Assembly: GCA_963971405.1 (NCBI GenBank)
Contig: OZ020491.1
Location: 17,912,855-17,976,854 of the forward strand
Length of the DNA: 64,000 bases
Reading direction: 5' to 3'
Origin: Psococerastis gibbosa
Taxonomy: Eukaryota; Arthropoda; Insecta; Psocodea; Psocidae
The notes below the pieces were generated by a model. It was not told the origin of the DNA. It saw nothing but the letters and a program-made list of their open reading frames with translations, and did no database searches. Positions 1-11,479 of the stretch are shown here, piece by piece. Positions within the stretch are counted from its first letter, which is position 1. Each line of letters opens with the position of its first letter. Made by a program: the position numbers and the translations under genes.

Positions 1-398
1 TGTGCATCAATAATTGATGCGATTTTTGTTTTACTCTATGTCATCGCCCATTTTCACTTCCGCATGTTACAATTGATCATAGAGTAAAATCACGCTTTGC
101 AAACGATAACATACTAAAATTAAACAATGGCGTCATCTGGAGATGATAAACAATTGTAATTAATTTCTTGAGAACGAACGAATTATTTCATAATTTAAAT
201 CATAAAATTTCTTGTAGATTATAAAATTAAGAGAAAGACGGCGGCCAAACTTACAAAATTGGAAAAAAATTGAAAACACAAATGGTCAATTATTGATGAC
301 AAGTGGAATGTGGTGTCAAAATATAAATGCAACATTGATGATATTCCCGTCAATGACATTATCAAAATTGAAGAAATCTGACAAGTGGAATAGCCGCC
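1..398. mobile_element. GGCGG-type MITE, left part outside window
   Basis: The window starts inside this element. The right terminal inverted repeat (GTGGAATAGCCGCC) ends at 398 and is followed by TAA. The interior holds the shared family segment with TTTTACTCTATG and ATTGATCA motifs that recurs near 6.65, 13.6, 18.7, 59.2 and 61.65 kb. No coding capacity is seen. TAA/TTA target duplications in sister copies fit PIF/Harbinger-type mobilisation. Confidence 0.75.
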
Positions 399-1183
399 TA
401 AGTAATTCCTCAATGATTGCTCTACTATTATCGATATTTCATAAGAAGTTTAATTTTTTTATGCTTGTAATTTGTCAGGCTTTTCCATTCGGGTTGTCCC
501 TTTATCAAGACATTTCTTATTTGAAAATAAGCCTGCAAAAGCCTATTCACACACCAGCCGAATCAAAATATAGAAATTCTCGTTACCCCCCCCCCCCCTC
601 CCCCTCAAAAGCAGAAACCACTTAAGCAAGCATTGATTCAGAGCTTATTGTTCTGTAACAGCGGCAGCTCATTAAGAGATAGGAAAATTTTAACTGAGTT
701 GAAGAGCCAAAATGAAAATGTTGCTCCCCTAAACCATTCTACCCAACAGACATCTTTGAAGTGCGGAGGAGTTTCAAGATGGGAGGGGGTAGGGGGGGGG
801 GCTCAACTAAATCCCCCATCCAATGTTGCCTTCAATCCTCGGCTCAAACAGTGGAAGCTTTCTGGGAACTTGCCCCAGCTGTGATCTTTTCTGAATGAGA
901 AGCCGTGAGCGAGAGAGAGGAAGTCTCAGGGTATATATACTGCGAAGAAATCTTTTGGGTTTTAAGAGCTTTCATTTTTCTTGAGAATTCATCACAAGTC
1001 TGGCTGGTAGATGTGTAAGGCTTATCACCTTCATATTTCATAAGGATGCTTAGTTTTTGATTCGGTAATCTTCTTTCAATATTTATTAAGACATCTTCAT
1101 GTGTTGGATGAGCTGAAGGAAAAAACGAAAGGGGGGAGGGGCTATGAAAAAGGGATTAAGGGTACATTGTTTCTACTTCGTAA
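399..1183. other. intergenic stretch, no gene seen
   Basis: Only short chance ORFs are present. There are C- and G-runs near 585-605 and 780-800. No exon with plausible splice sites was recognised. Confidence 0.5.
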
Positions 1184-1361
1184 GGCGGCTATTCCACTTG
1201 TCAATATTCCGTCATTTGTGCATCAATAATTGATGAGATTTTTGTTTTAAGGAGACTATTATGTACATACTTGACTTATCTATTGTAAATTAAGTTATAA
1301 TATGGTAGAGACTTATTATGGGTGCATAAATGACGGAATATTGACAAGTGGAATAGCCGCC
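1184..1361. mobile_element. MITE with TIR GGCGGCTATTCCAC
   Basis: The two ends are inverted copies (GGCGGCTATTCCACTTG at left, its complement at right) of about 45 bp. The copy is flanked by TAA on both sides (1181-1183 and 1362-1364), a direct target duplication. The interior shares the TTTTAAGGAGACTATTATG segment with the copies at 13.0 and 41.2 kb. Confidence 0.85.
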
Positions 1362-1603
1362 TAACGGACACTGGACTGAACAAATAAATATGTTAGGGAT
1401 AGTGGCAAAAGTTTAGAATGTATCTGAAGTCATTTGCTTAGAACAGTTAAGAAGCCTGGGCCTGGACTACACTAGTTGCGGTAGTACTGTTAGACCCAGC
1501 ATTGAAAAGTACGAAAACTTGTTAATTATACTACTTCAATAAGTCCACATTAATAAAATGGCAGTAAGTCGATGTATCGTTCGTTTCAATGCATACCTCA
1601 CCT

Positions 1604-2010
1604 CAACAGCAGGCGTCTTCTATTAATCTTGTGGCCAATAAGTAAACCATTCTTCCACCACGAATGCCACTTAAACCCAGTCTTCTTATAAGCCTACGCA
1701 AATTACGCCAACGTCTGCTCCAACAGCAGGTATCTTCTATTAATTAATCTAGTGACCAATAAGTAAAACCCTCCTTCCACCTCGAGTGCCACTTAAACCC
1801 AGTCTTCTTATAAACCTACGCAAATTAAGCCAACGTCTGCTCCAACAGCAGGTATCTTATTTTAGTTAATCTTGTGACCAATAAGTAAAGCCTTCCTTCC
1901 ACGCGAATGCCACACCCAGTCTTCTTATACTCGTAAGCCTACGCAAATTACGACAATGTCTGCCCCAACAGCAGACATCTTATATTAATAATCTTGTAAC
2001 CAATAAGTAA
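1604..2010. repeat. tandem repeat, about 120-bp unit, 3.3 copies
   Basis: Units start with CAACAGCAG at 1604, 1721, 1843 and 1966, giving unit lengths of 117, 122 and 123 bp. Each carries recognisable CCAATAAGTAAA and CTACGCAAATTA blocks with point differences. The last unit is incomplete. Confidence 0.9.
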
Positions 2011-2630
2011 ATGCCCATTCTGTATAGCGAGAGGTAATCAATCACATTGTCCCAAATCATAGAATAACGTAGTACTAATTTAATCACACATAAGAAAGTA
2101 CAAAATCTCACATGTGCGAAATAAATGCCCCTAATAATTAACCACAGCACAACAAAAATCCAACAGTGACAGCCCGCAATATGGCGGTTAAAATAAGCCG
2201 CATAAGAAGTTCCATACAGCCATAAAAACTTCACCATTCTCAAAAGTTACGACAAACATAAAATTTCACAGGTGAGTGGTCGGAAATGACGTAGAAAACC
2301 TACCCCCACCCCTCACATAATATACTCTTACATGAAAACAAAAGAGCAAGTGAAAAGTAACCCTTCCCACCAGGAAATATGAATAATTGTCGCATTCCTC
2401 TTGGGAGAACGGCAAGGGTTGCTTTGTGAGTAACCTGCTCTTTATACGAATAAACAATTTCTTTCATTGCTGTGATATACAAAATTTTATTTTTTATATA
2501 ACAATATTTCTTTTATTATTTGCATCTAAATGTAATCAAGTTTGGTATGGTTTAGAAAGTATTGAGCAAAACGTTTATTTATTCTGTGCAAGTTATTCTA
2601 CTTTTCCTCCAAATGTATGACTTCGTTTCG
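2011..2630. other. intergenic stretch, no gene seen
   Basis: Several overlapping open frames occur on both strands, but none resembles a known family and none is bounded by convincing splice sites. I treat it as non-coding. Confidence 0.45.
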
Positions 2631-3245
2631 TTTTTTTTTTTTGTTTTTTTTAATTAATAAGATTAATCGCTTACAAACAATTGTAGACGTCGAGCTTTCG
2701 CTCCCATAGAGGAGAATTTTGGTCCAAGATGGCTTGTTGGACTCGGGTCTGAGTCTTCCGTTTGACCTCTATTTTGGCGAAAAAGGTGTTGCATATAGAG
2801 AAGTAGGCTGCTGTAGTCTTTTGGACTCATTTTCTTATGTCGGTCTGGAGCTTGCCTGTCTGGTTCACTGTTGTCTGTTTTGCCCAGATAATTATAGTTC
2901 TCCACTTGCACATTGTAATCAGCGGCTCTACCTGGTCTTCTGTGCGTGCCACCATCGTTACCTGACTTTTCGATAGGTTCACCCACATCCCTCTCCCTTT
3001 TAGGGTTTCTGACCATTCCGTTGCGGCCTTTTGTAATTTTGCTGGAGAGTCCGCTATTAAAACGTCATCTACATAGGCATGGGCCTAAGTCGCCATATAC
3101 CGATCTGTCCGTGCCTTGCACGTCTTCATTACATCGTCCACAAAAATCAGGAATAATAGTGGGCTTAAACCGTCCCCTTGTTTAACCCCTCTTTTCATGG
3201 CAAGCATGCCTGACGTCTCGCCATCTAATCGCACTACTAGATGGT
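2630..3245 (-). pseudogene. non-LTR reverse transcriptase fragment, frameshifted
   Basis: The minus-strand translation from about 3240 downward gives a reverse-transcriptase stretch with GVKQGDGLSPLLF (palm motif B) and, after one in-frame TAG near 3088, AYVDDVLIADS (motif C, catalytic Asp pair). Homology then moves to other frames (VENYNYLGK, later ILLYGSESS), so at least two frameshifts are present. A T-run at 2630-2650 is the copy's A-tail on the minus strand. The GVxQGDxLSP motif and the YGSES region resemble RTE-type LINEs. It is a dead 5'-truncated copy. Confidence 0.8.
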
Positions 3246-3363
3246 AAGTACACAACTTAACTGAATAAATTCAGGGTCCGGCGAGTAATCCTATAAGCCA
3301 TCCTTCATCATTTAAATAAATGAAACACTCTACCAAAAGATAGTGATCCGTATACCAAGTATA

Positions 3364-3523
3364 CCACGGCCTTCGATGGCATCGTGGTAGCTTGTTCGTA
3401 CTTGTGCGAGTCTCTACACGTCATGCTATCGGTGACCTGTCGTAACTCAACACAGGTATTACCTACAGAGGCGACTGAACAGGTTATTCGAATACATTCA
3501 TTGAATTGTTTGTATGCCAATAA

Positions 3524-3560
<37 letters not shown>
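3364..3560 (+). mobile_element. SINE family B, copy 1
   Basis: A repeat of about 190 bp reading TTCGATGGC, GTCGTAACTCAACAC and ACAGAGGCGACTGAA, ending in an A-run (3530-3558). Two more copies lie at 20366-20562 (plus) and 40437-40553 (minus). The A-tail, dispersed copies and internal TGCGAGTC block suggest a tRNA-related SINE, but the promoter boxes are only approximate. Confidence 0.7.
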
Positions 3561-4385
3561 GAATGATAAAGAATCGTTTAAAGGGCATCTTGCTGCATAA
3601 GCTTGAGAACGTTCAAGATGTACCGAAAGTATAAAATTAAGAGTGAAATACAATCATCGCTGCCGAGTGATGGACAAAGTAAAAGAAAAATAAATTATAA
3701 GGCCCCGAACATTATACGAGGGGCGATCGTTAAGTTGGAAAGGAGGGCAATATTCATAACTTTAAATTGGAGATTTCTATGGAAATTGAGAGGAGGCGTG
3801 GGGAGACCAACTTCCCCAAATTTCTCTTGAGCTTTCTGAATAAATTTCCCCTTTTCCTTTTTGACTTGAACCATTTTCGTTATACTAATACCCCCGAGGA
3901 ATGGTTTTGATGGAAACCCAATAGCGTAATACTTATAACGCAGTTTTAAACTATTTAAATAATTATTGTTTTTTGGACTGTTTGGTTCAAAATTAATGCT
4001 ATAGTGCTAGTAGGCACGGTTCTACTAAGTAACCAGAGGTCGGGCCCGGTCGGCAACCTGAAACCTTCAACGTAGAGTAATGACTATGTACTACAATAGT
4101 ATTTAATAATGATTTTAATTCTTTATCATAACCCTATAAAAATGCAAGTCATCCTTGAGTAAACATGTAACATCTGCATCTTTCAGCGATGTTCACCATA
4201 AAAACTTTTCCACTTTTATTTTCAAACCCCCAAACCCCCCTCTGACCTTCCCTTGGGCGGTATCTCATATTACTAACCATAATTAAATTCAAATTGTATT
4301 TATATCACTCTACAACTTGAATAGACAAATCTTTTAAAAATTTTGGAGTGCCAGTTATCTATGGTCCATACACTAGTAAGTACCC
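3561..4385. other. intergenic stretch, no gene seen
   Basis: One 75-residue open frame has no recognisable similarity. Nothing else is supported. Confidence 0.4.
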
Positions 4386-4387
4386 TA

Positions 4388-4560
4388 ACCGAAATTAGAG
4401 GATTTAAAAAAAACTTACCGAGGCGTCGTCGGATAGGCGTAGATTGTGGGTTCGAATCCCGCCATGTTCAGTTTTTTCTAAATCCTCTAATTTCGGTCAT
4501 AACGAGGAGGTTACCGCTTCAACTTAAGTTAGTTTAATTTCAGTGTTATATACCATATAA
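4388..4560 (+). mobile_element. tRNA-derived SINE E with hairpin flanks, copy 1
   Basis: A tRNA-like core at 4412-4470 contains a perfect B box (GGGTTCGAATCCC). It is enclosed by inverted repeats: ACCGAAATTAGAGGATTT at about 4387-4405 and its complement at about 4480-4497. Relatives lie at 10232-10345 (minus) and 19128-19310 (plus). All share the downstream GAGGAGGTTACC block. An RNA from this unit would place the tRNA head on a long stem. Confidence 0.75.
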
Positions 4561-5800
4561 TAATGTAATTCAAATATTAAATAAAGTATCGTAAGTATCA
4601 TAAGTTAAGTGAGAAATTTTGCTAGTACTTTTTATTTCATTTTATACCAGAAAGCTAAACGATCTTGATCCACTTAAATTGCATCTATATAATGATCTGA
4701 CTTCAAATCCGACCCTATTAGGCATTATACACAGACCCGTGCACTTGTGTTTTTATTTCTAACTGTATTACTGTATTAAATAAATAAATAAATAAATAAG
4801 CATTTATTTGCAAACCGACATAGTCTAATAATATGCAAATTTAACTTAACCATGCTTATCATAATTTACATGTGTGATTGCAGTATTACGTGTATTATTA
4901 TAGGCTATTTGACTGTGTTTTAACTTAAATTTTAAACTGTAAGCGCTATCGATGTGAACAAGGGCGGATTTTGCCTCCAATTTAGGGGGGGGGGGGTTAG
5001 CGGGTAGGTTCAGTGGATTATAACATTAAAAATAAATAAATTTAAAAAAAAACATAATTATATTTAATTCCCACTGTAAACCCTTTGTTATCTAGTGTAA
5101 GTTAATTTATTTGGGGGGGGGGGGGGTCCGGACCGGATGTGAACACATACAGCCTACAATATATATATCTGTTCATCAATGCAGTAATAAAATCTAATTA
5201 TTATTATTTATTCCAGTACTACAAGACAAAAATGATTTTTGCGAACTTTTTTCTGTCCCGAAAGCGCATACAATATATTACTCAAATAATGGACGACAAT
5301 ACAGTAGCCTCCCCCTTTTCATATCAATATGCAGGCTAGGTACAGCCGCACTTTATTTTATGAAGGTACATTACAATTAATTTTTAAAACGCAATAAAAG
5401 CTACATACAGGTACAATACATCTCCATTGTAAAGCAATCTAGTTTTCAACAATTTTCTCGGCATGAAATGTCTATTGTACGTCGTCCAAGAGCGTACCTA
5501 TTCACAGCGAATTTCACCCATGAGTAAATTTCATTACCAACCTTTTCTTTCTATCTCTATTTTATGGAGGCGCCTAGTTTTACAGGTATTCAACTGAATT
5601 GCACACAGATCTCGTCTGGTGGATATGAATAGAGACATTGCACGGCTTTGAATTTTAAACAAATTACGCGACACTGAAGATAAAATTGAAACAAATTATA
5701 CGAGATGGAAATTTTTCTTATTGCTTCTGTATTTTTAACAGCAGCATTCATCAAGCAGGCTACAGGGGACGGGAGGCTTTACTCTTGGTTTAATGAGATA
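4561..5800. other. intergenic stretch, no gene seen
   Basis: It contains an (AAAT)n microsatellite near 4780-4800 and G-runs near 4985 and 5115. A short open frame at 5139-5339 has no recognised family. Confidence 0.4.
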
Positions 5801-6285
5801 AGACAAGATACTGTTTATTTCAAAGGTATTCGAAGAATACATATAGAAATCGTTGCGTACAATATAAATAATACAAAATAATCACTATACAAAATAATGA
5901 GGTACCGTAACATCGTAGGCTATAAAGCCTGTGTCATATAGTTAACAAATTCATTGACCAAATAAAATGCGTTTTCCGTTAAGAGTGTTTTTAGATGTTT
6001 GCGAAAGAGTTTGGATAATGGAGCATTTTTCAAATCATGAGGTAAAATGTTAAAGAGCTTACTGCCTACATAAATGTCCTGATTTTCAGTCAGCTTCAGG
6101 GAGTGATTTGGAAGAACCACATTGGTCCTAAACCTAGTATTGTGCTCATGAACCTGCGCAAATGTAATGAGCCTCTGAGGATTTTCATGCGTAAAACAAA
6201 TACATTCAAGCATATACAGTGATGTATACGATATACGACCGCCTGTGTATGATGATACACAGGGGTATTCTTGGCAGGCCCGCAA
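5800..6285 (-). pseudogene. LINE reverse transcriptase C-terminal fragment
   Basis: The minus-strand frame ending at 5920 encodes a typical end of a Jockey/CR1-group ORF2. It has YMLECICFTHENPQ, an HNTRFRTN block, VLPNHSLKLTE, and KLFNILPHDLKNAP, followed by a short basic C terminus. The N-terminal endonuclease and palm are missing, so the copy is 5'-truncated near 6240-6285. The downstream stretch 5800-5920 is its 3' UTR and tail. It is a dead copy. Confidence 0.8.
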
Positions 6286-6431
6286 CGAGGGGGTTGGTGA
6301 CGTTGGTGTTACACAAGACAGAGTTGAACTATCCAGACGTGCAACATTTCACTACAGTACATACTATATACAGCCCCTCCCCCTGGAAAACATCCTGGTT
6401 ACGGGTCTGATTCCTGGGCATCTATTGGTAA

Positions 6432-6960
6432 GGAGCCTATTCCACTTGTCAATTTTTTTTTCAATAATTGAAGAGATTTTTTCTTTAGGCGGAGTTTCCA
6501 CATACGTTAATGGCCAATGGTAAATATGGTTTTGACGTGGTAGCTGACATTTTTAGTATGTCTTTAATGTCTGCTAAAACGTCAATACCATATTTACCAT
6601 TGACCATTGACGTATGTGGAACCCCCGCCTTACTCATTGTCACTGTCCACTTTAACTTCCGCATGTTAAAATTGATCAATAATAATAGAGTAAAATCACG
6701 CTTTGCAAACAATAACAAAATAAACAATGGCGTCGTCTGGATATGATAAATAATTGTAATTAATTTCTTGAGAGCAAACTAATTATCTCTTAATTTAAAT
6801 CATAAAATTTCTTGTAGATTATAAAATAAAAAAATAGAAAAAAAAATAGTCATTATTGAAGACAATTGGAATGAGGTGTAAAAGTATAAATGCATCATTG
6901 ATGATTTTCCGTCAATGAAATTATCAAAATTGAAGAAAAATTGGTAAGTGGAATTGCAAT
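6432..6960. mobile_element. degenerate GGCGG MITE hosting a nested MITE
   Basis: The left end GGAGCCTATTCCACTTGTCAA and right end near 6945-6955 (AAGTGGAATTG) are decayed versions of the family ends, and the interior matches the element at 1-398. A second element is inserted at 6488-6629. Confidence 0.65.
6488..6629. mobile_element. nested MITE with TTA duplication
   Basis: Ends GGCGGAGTTTCCACATACG and its complement are inverted over about 45 bp. TTA flanks both sides (6485-6487 and 6630-6632). It sits inside the older element at 6432-6960. Confidence 0.85.
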
Positions 6961-7187
6961 GGCAATGGCGTAATATTATTTAACAAAGGGTTAGTTGGGC
7001 TCAAATTGCCAGCTGTTTTAATAGTCATTAGAGGCAGGGGCCTCACAGTCATCGGACAATTAGGGCGGAGCCCATTGTCGGGGAAAGGAGGCGACGTTTC
7101 GGGAGTGGGCGAGGGCCGTGGTCGTGGGGTTAGAAAGCTCGCATTTCAATCGGGAGAACGGTAGTTGCTAAATAATACTCTTGGGCA

Positions 7188-7358
7188 GCAGCCTGATCGA
7201 GGCGATTATAATACTGGGGTTAAATAAATACCCAGGGATTATAACTGTAAACAAACAAATTTTGAATAGCACTTTCCATTATAAAATTATCTTGTTTACA
7301 TTTTTAATACCAGGGGATTAAATAAAGACGGGTATTATAATCGCCTCGATCAGGCTGC
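7188..7358. mobile_element. foldback/MITE, GATCGAGGCGATTATAAT ends
   Basis: GCAGCCTGATCGAGGCGATT at 7188 is repeated as its exact complement ending at 7358. The interior (GTTTACA and TTGTTTACA with AT-rich DNA) is again visible near 21535-21625 in MRM3 intron 3 as a partial relative. Confidence 0.8.
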
Positions 7359-9489
7359 AGATAGGCAGATATTGTACTGACTTATTTGTGTATGACTTAG
7401 TTAAGAGACAATAGGATGGGGATATCTCATGGAATATCTATCGTTGAGTTGACATGAACATCAGGACAAACAGAAGCATATTGATATGCATATATATATA
7501 TACGGTATGATATACAGGTACGATAGATATTTCCCGTCAAAACGACTTCATACACAAAAAAAAAACAGTAGTAGGGGTACTTCAATTTGCTATTAATATA
7601 CAAAGATTCTACTTTGTAGCCCCCCACTGTACGCACCGTACTAAAAAACTACTAACCAAGTGATATACAATAATTTGCACGTTACTGATATTGTAAATCA
7701 TCATTAAAGCCTATTACATGCTTTTCAAGGAGTCACTTAACTCATTAAGCGCTATGAGCAATTATCCTCCCATACAGCCAGGATTGCTACAATTGGGATT
7801 CGCACAACTGTGTGAAAAAAAGAGGACTTAAAATAGGTAATTAGACAGCCTGCGCCATTCTGGAGATTTTTCTGCATTTCCTAGCTCCTAGGATTTTATT
7901 ATTAAATGGCCAAGACGAGAAAGAGGCTAAATCGCTCGGAAACAAACCATAAAGTACGGGCATTAAATTCCAATATTTGTATTGGTTCAGCGCGGTTAGA
8001 CCCATGATCTGATTGGTTCGGCATGTATTTTTCAATACGAAGGTTGTACATTACCAAAGCAACCAGCAACGTTCAATATGTGAACACAGGCCGGAGCTTC
8101 ATTTGTATCCATCGCCTTTCTCACCTTACCGTACAAACTGTTACTGTTCCCAATCAGGTTACAAGTCGGATTTGCTTCTCTAGTTTAACCATCCATGGTC
8201 GAGACAAAAGAATTAGTAGCTCCAGTAATAGACGCATTATTCATACTGCCTGTCATTGTGCCAAATCAGCTATCTTTCAACATGGAAGGGCACAAGTGGA
8301 CTATGAGCTCTCAACGTCAAGCTCTAGCGAAGAGATATAACCCGGCCCGACGCGGATTAGTTTTCTTTACCCTGTGGTGGATTTTGGGGTTTTGCTACTG
8401 CATGCCTATAGTACATACCAATGCACAAGAATAACTTATCCGGAAATAAGGGTAATTATCCTAAATAAACCCATACTAGTTTTGATTGACTTGCAAGAAT
8501 AAGAGTGTATTAAAAATTAAAATCACAAATTGTTCATCAAGCCAGAATAATTGCTATTCATTAAATTGCATATGCCAGGCGTGGGTGGGATATTTTCTTC
8601 TGGGGTCTATTGGGCCCAATATGACATTACATTTGAATTTCGTCAGCTTTTGAGCGGGTTATTTTTAATGCCGCATTTAAATGGTTTTTAACATAAAAGG
8701 TAAGTTATTATTTTCCACTCGTGCTATACCTGCTGTTATACTGTATCCCTGCCGAATTATCATACAAAGTCGCATCAATTTTCATTTTCATTTCTTTTTC
8801 TTTGCAAGAGTGAAAAGCTCAGGCGCAGGTGCAACTATCAATTAATTTTCTTCACATCAGTAGTCGGTTCCCGCTGATCGTATACACAGACAGGCATCTG
8901 GGGACATAAGGCGGCTGAAGGGTTTTATTTTATGACTACAGCTCTCCTTTGTCAGATATTCAGGTAGGCCTGTACACAAAGCCGTAGCCAAGGTGGGGTT
9001 GATGAGGGTTCAACCCCCCCCCCCCCCCGAAATGAAATGGCTTGATACTAGATAGAATCGGATTTTGAGAGGAAAAATTAAAAAACCACTATGTAATATC
9101 CAATGAAATTTATAACCCCCCCGAAAAAATCCTGGCTACGGCCTTGCCCCTTGCCTGTACAGCGCAGAAATTTTGACATTACGCATGTAAGAGTGACTCC
9201 GAGGCAATTTGGTAATTAATGTCTGTTGTAGGACACTTGTCCCATGCTACGGGAGGTTAAATCTCTCTTCTATCATTAGAATTTTTTTTATAAATACACG
9301 AATTATCTATCTACCATCAATCATGGCAGCAGGGAATAATCCTGTGGGTAATTTCCATGACGCGACGGTCCGAGAGACATTATCTGACTTTTCAGACTGA
9401 TTAGTTCTCTACCAGCACATATCGTATGCCACACAGAACTTTATAGTACAATAGGATACTAGGGACCGTACGCTACATTACAATTTACA
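7359..9489. other. intergenic stretch, no gene seen
   Basis: Two overlapping frames at 8023-8434 translate through hydrophobic stretches but lack any recognisable domain. A C-run lies near 9010-9030. Nothing is assigned. Confidence 0.4.
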
Positions 9490-9893
9490 TTAAGAGGACA
9501 TGCTACGTAGAAAATGAGCACCCCAAAATTTTGTTGTTTTTATGGACTTTTTATTTTTTATTTAAGTAACATAGCATGTCATTAAGGATTTGGCTCATGG
9601 AAGTTGTAGAAGACTACTTCGTGCATCATATAATCGGGTATTTTTACTTTTTGGTTTTGTAGTTCTTCCAAAAATCCCAGAATACGCATAATTTCAGTCT
9701 GTTCTGGTATTTATGAAAGAACTAAGGTACCAAAAATTTAATATTTCCTATTACATGATGCATGAAGCAGTCTTCTACAACTTCCATGAGCCAAATTTTT
9801 AATGACATGCTTTGTTAATTAAATAAAAAATAAAATGTCAATAAAAACAACAAATTTTGGGGTGCTATTTTTCTACGTAGCATATCCTCTTAA
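9490..9893. mobile_element. foldback element bounded by TTAA
   Basis: TTAAGAGGACATGCTACGTAG at the left is mirrored by CTACGTAGCATATCCTCTTAA at the right, and homology continues for about 140 bp per arm (GGCTCATGGAAGTTGTAGAAG and its complement). The TTAA at each end resembles the piggyBac-type target site. No transposase is encoded. Confidence 0.8.
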
Positions 9894-10231
9894 CTTACCG
9901 CTTTTATTTACAATGCTTAATCTGTAGTAAAAGTGCCAAAGTGAGTTACATTACAATAAATGGAAGAGAAGAACGTTATAAACCGTTTTACCATATCGGA
10001 TTCAGATAACTAACTGGTTATTACTTTATTGATAGAATTTTCCAATAAAACATTTCAATATTGAAAAGACGGCCAAAGTTTCCGTCTGCGAAATGTTATT
10101 TAATTAGGTTAACGTCTGACAAATTCTCAAGTTTCCTTTCGCAAGAGTCTACAAGACCGTCTCAAGTGTTCACACTTAACGTATTGGGGAAGGAGACCTT
10201 TAATTAATATATTGCAGTATTATATATGGTA

Positions 10232-10345
10232 TAATAAAATTATATTAAATTATAACAATAAACTATCTTAGGTTGAAGAGGTACCCTCCTCGTTATAACC
10301 GAAATTAGAGGATTTAGAAAAAACTGAACTTGGCGGGATTCGAAC
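10232..10345 (-). mobile_element. tRNA-derived SINE E, copy 2
   Basis: On the minus strand it shows GTGGGTTCGAATCCCGCC (B box) followed by CAGTTTTTTCTAAATCC, the CTAATTTCGG block and the family tail. It matches the copies at 4.4 and 19.1 kb. The left hairpin arm is not visible in this copy, so it looks truncated. Confidence 0.7.
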
Positions 10346-10459
10346 CCACGATATACGCTTACGCTTGTTAATAGTATTATATGAAACCAGGTATGGGTAG
10401 CTGGTGAACTTGCAGCAGTTGTTTGCGTTCCAGCGGCATTATGTAAATGCATTGATGCG

Positions 10460-11460
10460 TGCCAACCACGCGGTCACGGTGTTTGTTCCAAAACAGGAGA
10501 GAGAACTCTGCCCAATGCCCGCCTCTTATTCCATATCACGACTGCGCCATCATTAGCTTCTTACATATGTTTGCGCAGGAGAGTCACCCAAACTATATAC
10601 TCCTGAACCCGAGTCAGTAAACAAGCATCTTAAAATCTCATTTGTGTCACATTCAGGATGGTTGCAATTTTTTTTTAAGTTGAAGTAGGCCTTCGTATGG
10701 TAGGGTCTGAACGGGAAACCGTTGTATTTTATCTCACCTAATATATTTAGGGGCTTCTTTTTAAACCAAAAAATAAGGTTTTGCGTGCACCAAGCTACAG
10801 ATATGGGGTGTATACATGTGATTGTCAAATTGGGATAGGATTGGTGCTTTGAACTAAGACTAATCTAGCGACCCTATACAAACTCAGTGTCGTGACACAA
10901 CGTGCAAAACACGTCTTCTGCTCCTCTGTCAACTCCCCCCCCCCTCCTGCAAACATAAACAACCGAATTGAAGCAAGTGGTATGTTTATGGGGGGGCAGC
11001 AAAATAACAAAGAGACTGTAGAGAGAGCTATGGGCAACAAACACAATTACTACTTGCGAGATAAACATGCTCACAGGCATCAGGGGGGATATATGGGGCT
11101 TGGGGGAAGGGGGGGGGGGTGAGTGAGTAGAAAACAAAACATGAGGTAATACAAAGTTGCTGCCGTTGAGTGGGTGGGGGGGCGGGGGGGGGGGGTGAGA
11201 ACTCATATATTCGTACCGTAGACCGTACTTTAATTTAAATTTTGAAGTTTTTTGTTGGCAATGCTTTAACACCGGGTCTTCATCTGCTACTCCCCTGGTA
11301 TTAAATTAAAAAAATGTAACTGTGTAACTTGCGGGTTGTCTAATCAACTCATGGATGGGCAACGTTTTTTTTTTTTTTTTTTTCAAACAAAACTCACCGC
11401 CAACTGAAGGAAAATTCAGTTAGCTGTTTTCTGTTGCAGTCATCAACAAAATATTCCAAA
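10460..11460. other. intergenic stretch with many G/C runs
   Basis: Low-complexity G- and C-runs at 10925-10945, 11105-11120 and 11175-11196 create long but meaningless open frames. No gene is supported. Confidence 0.45.
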
Positions 11461-11479
11461 CAATTTTTGATAGTGATTG

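Noticed and set aside
4412-4470. Genuine tRNA gene
   Set aside because: The B box is perfect, but no complete cloverleaf with a normal acceptor stem can be drawn and the unit recurs as a dispersed repeat.
8023-8434. Two overlapping plus-strand frames with hydrophobic parts
   Set aside because: No domain, no splice sites that fit, no similarity recognised.
10825-11272. Long open frames on both strands
   Set aside because: They are created by G- and C-runs and read as poly-Pro or Gly.
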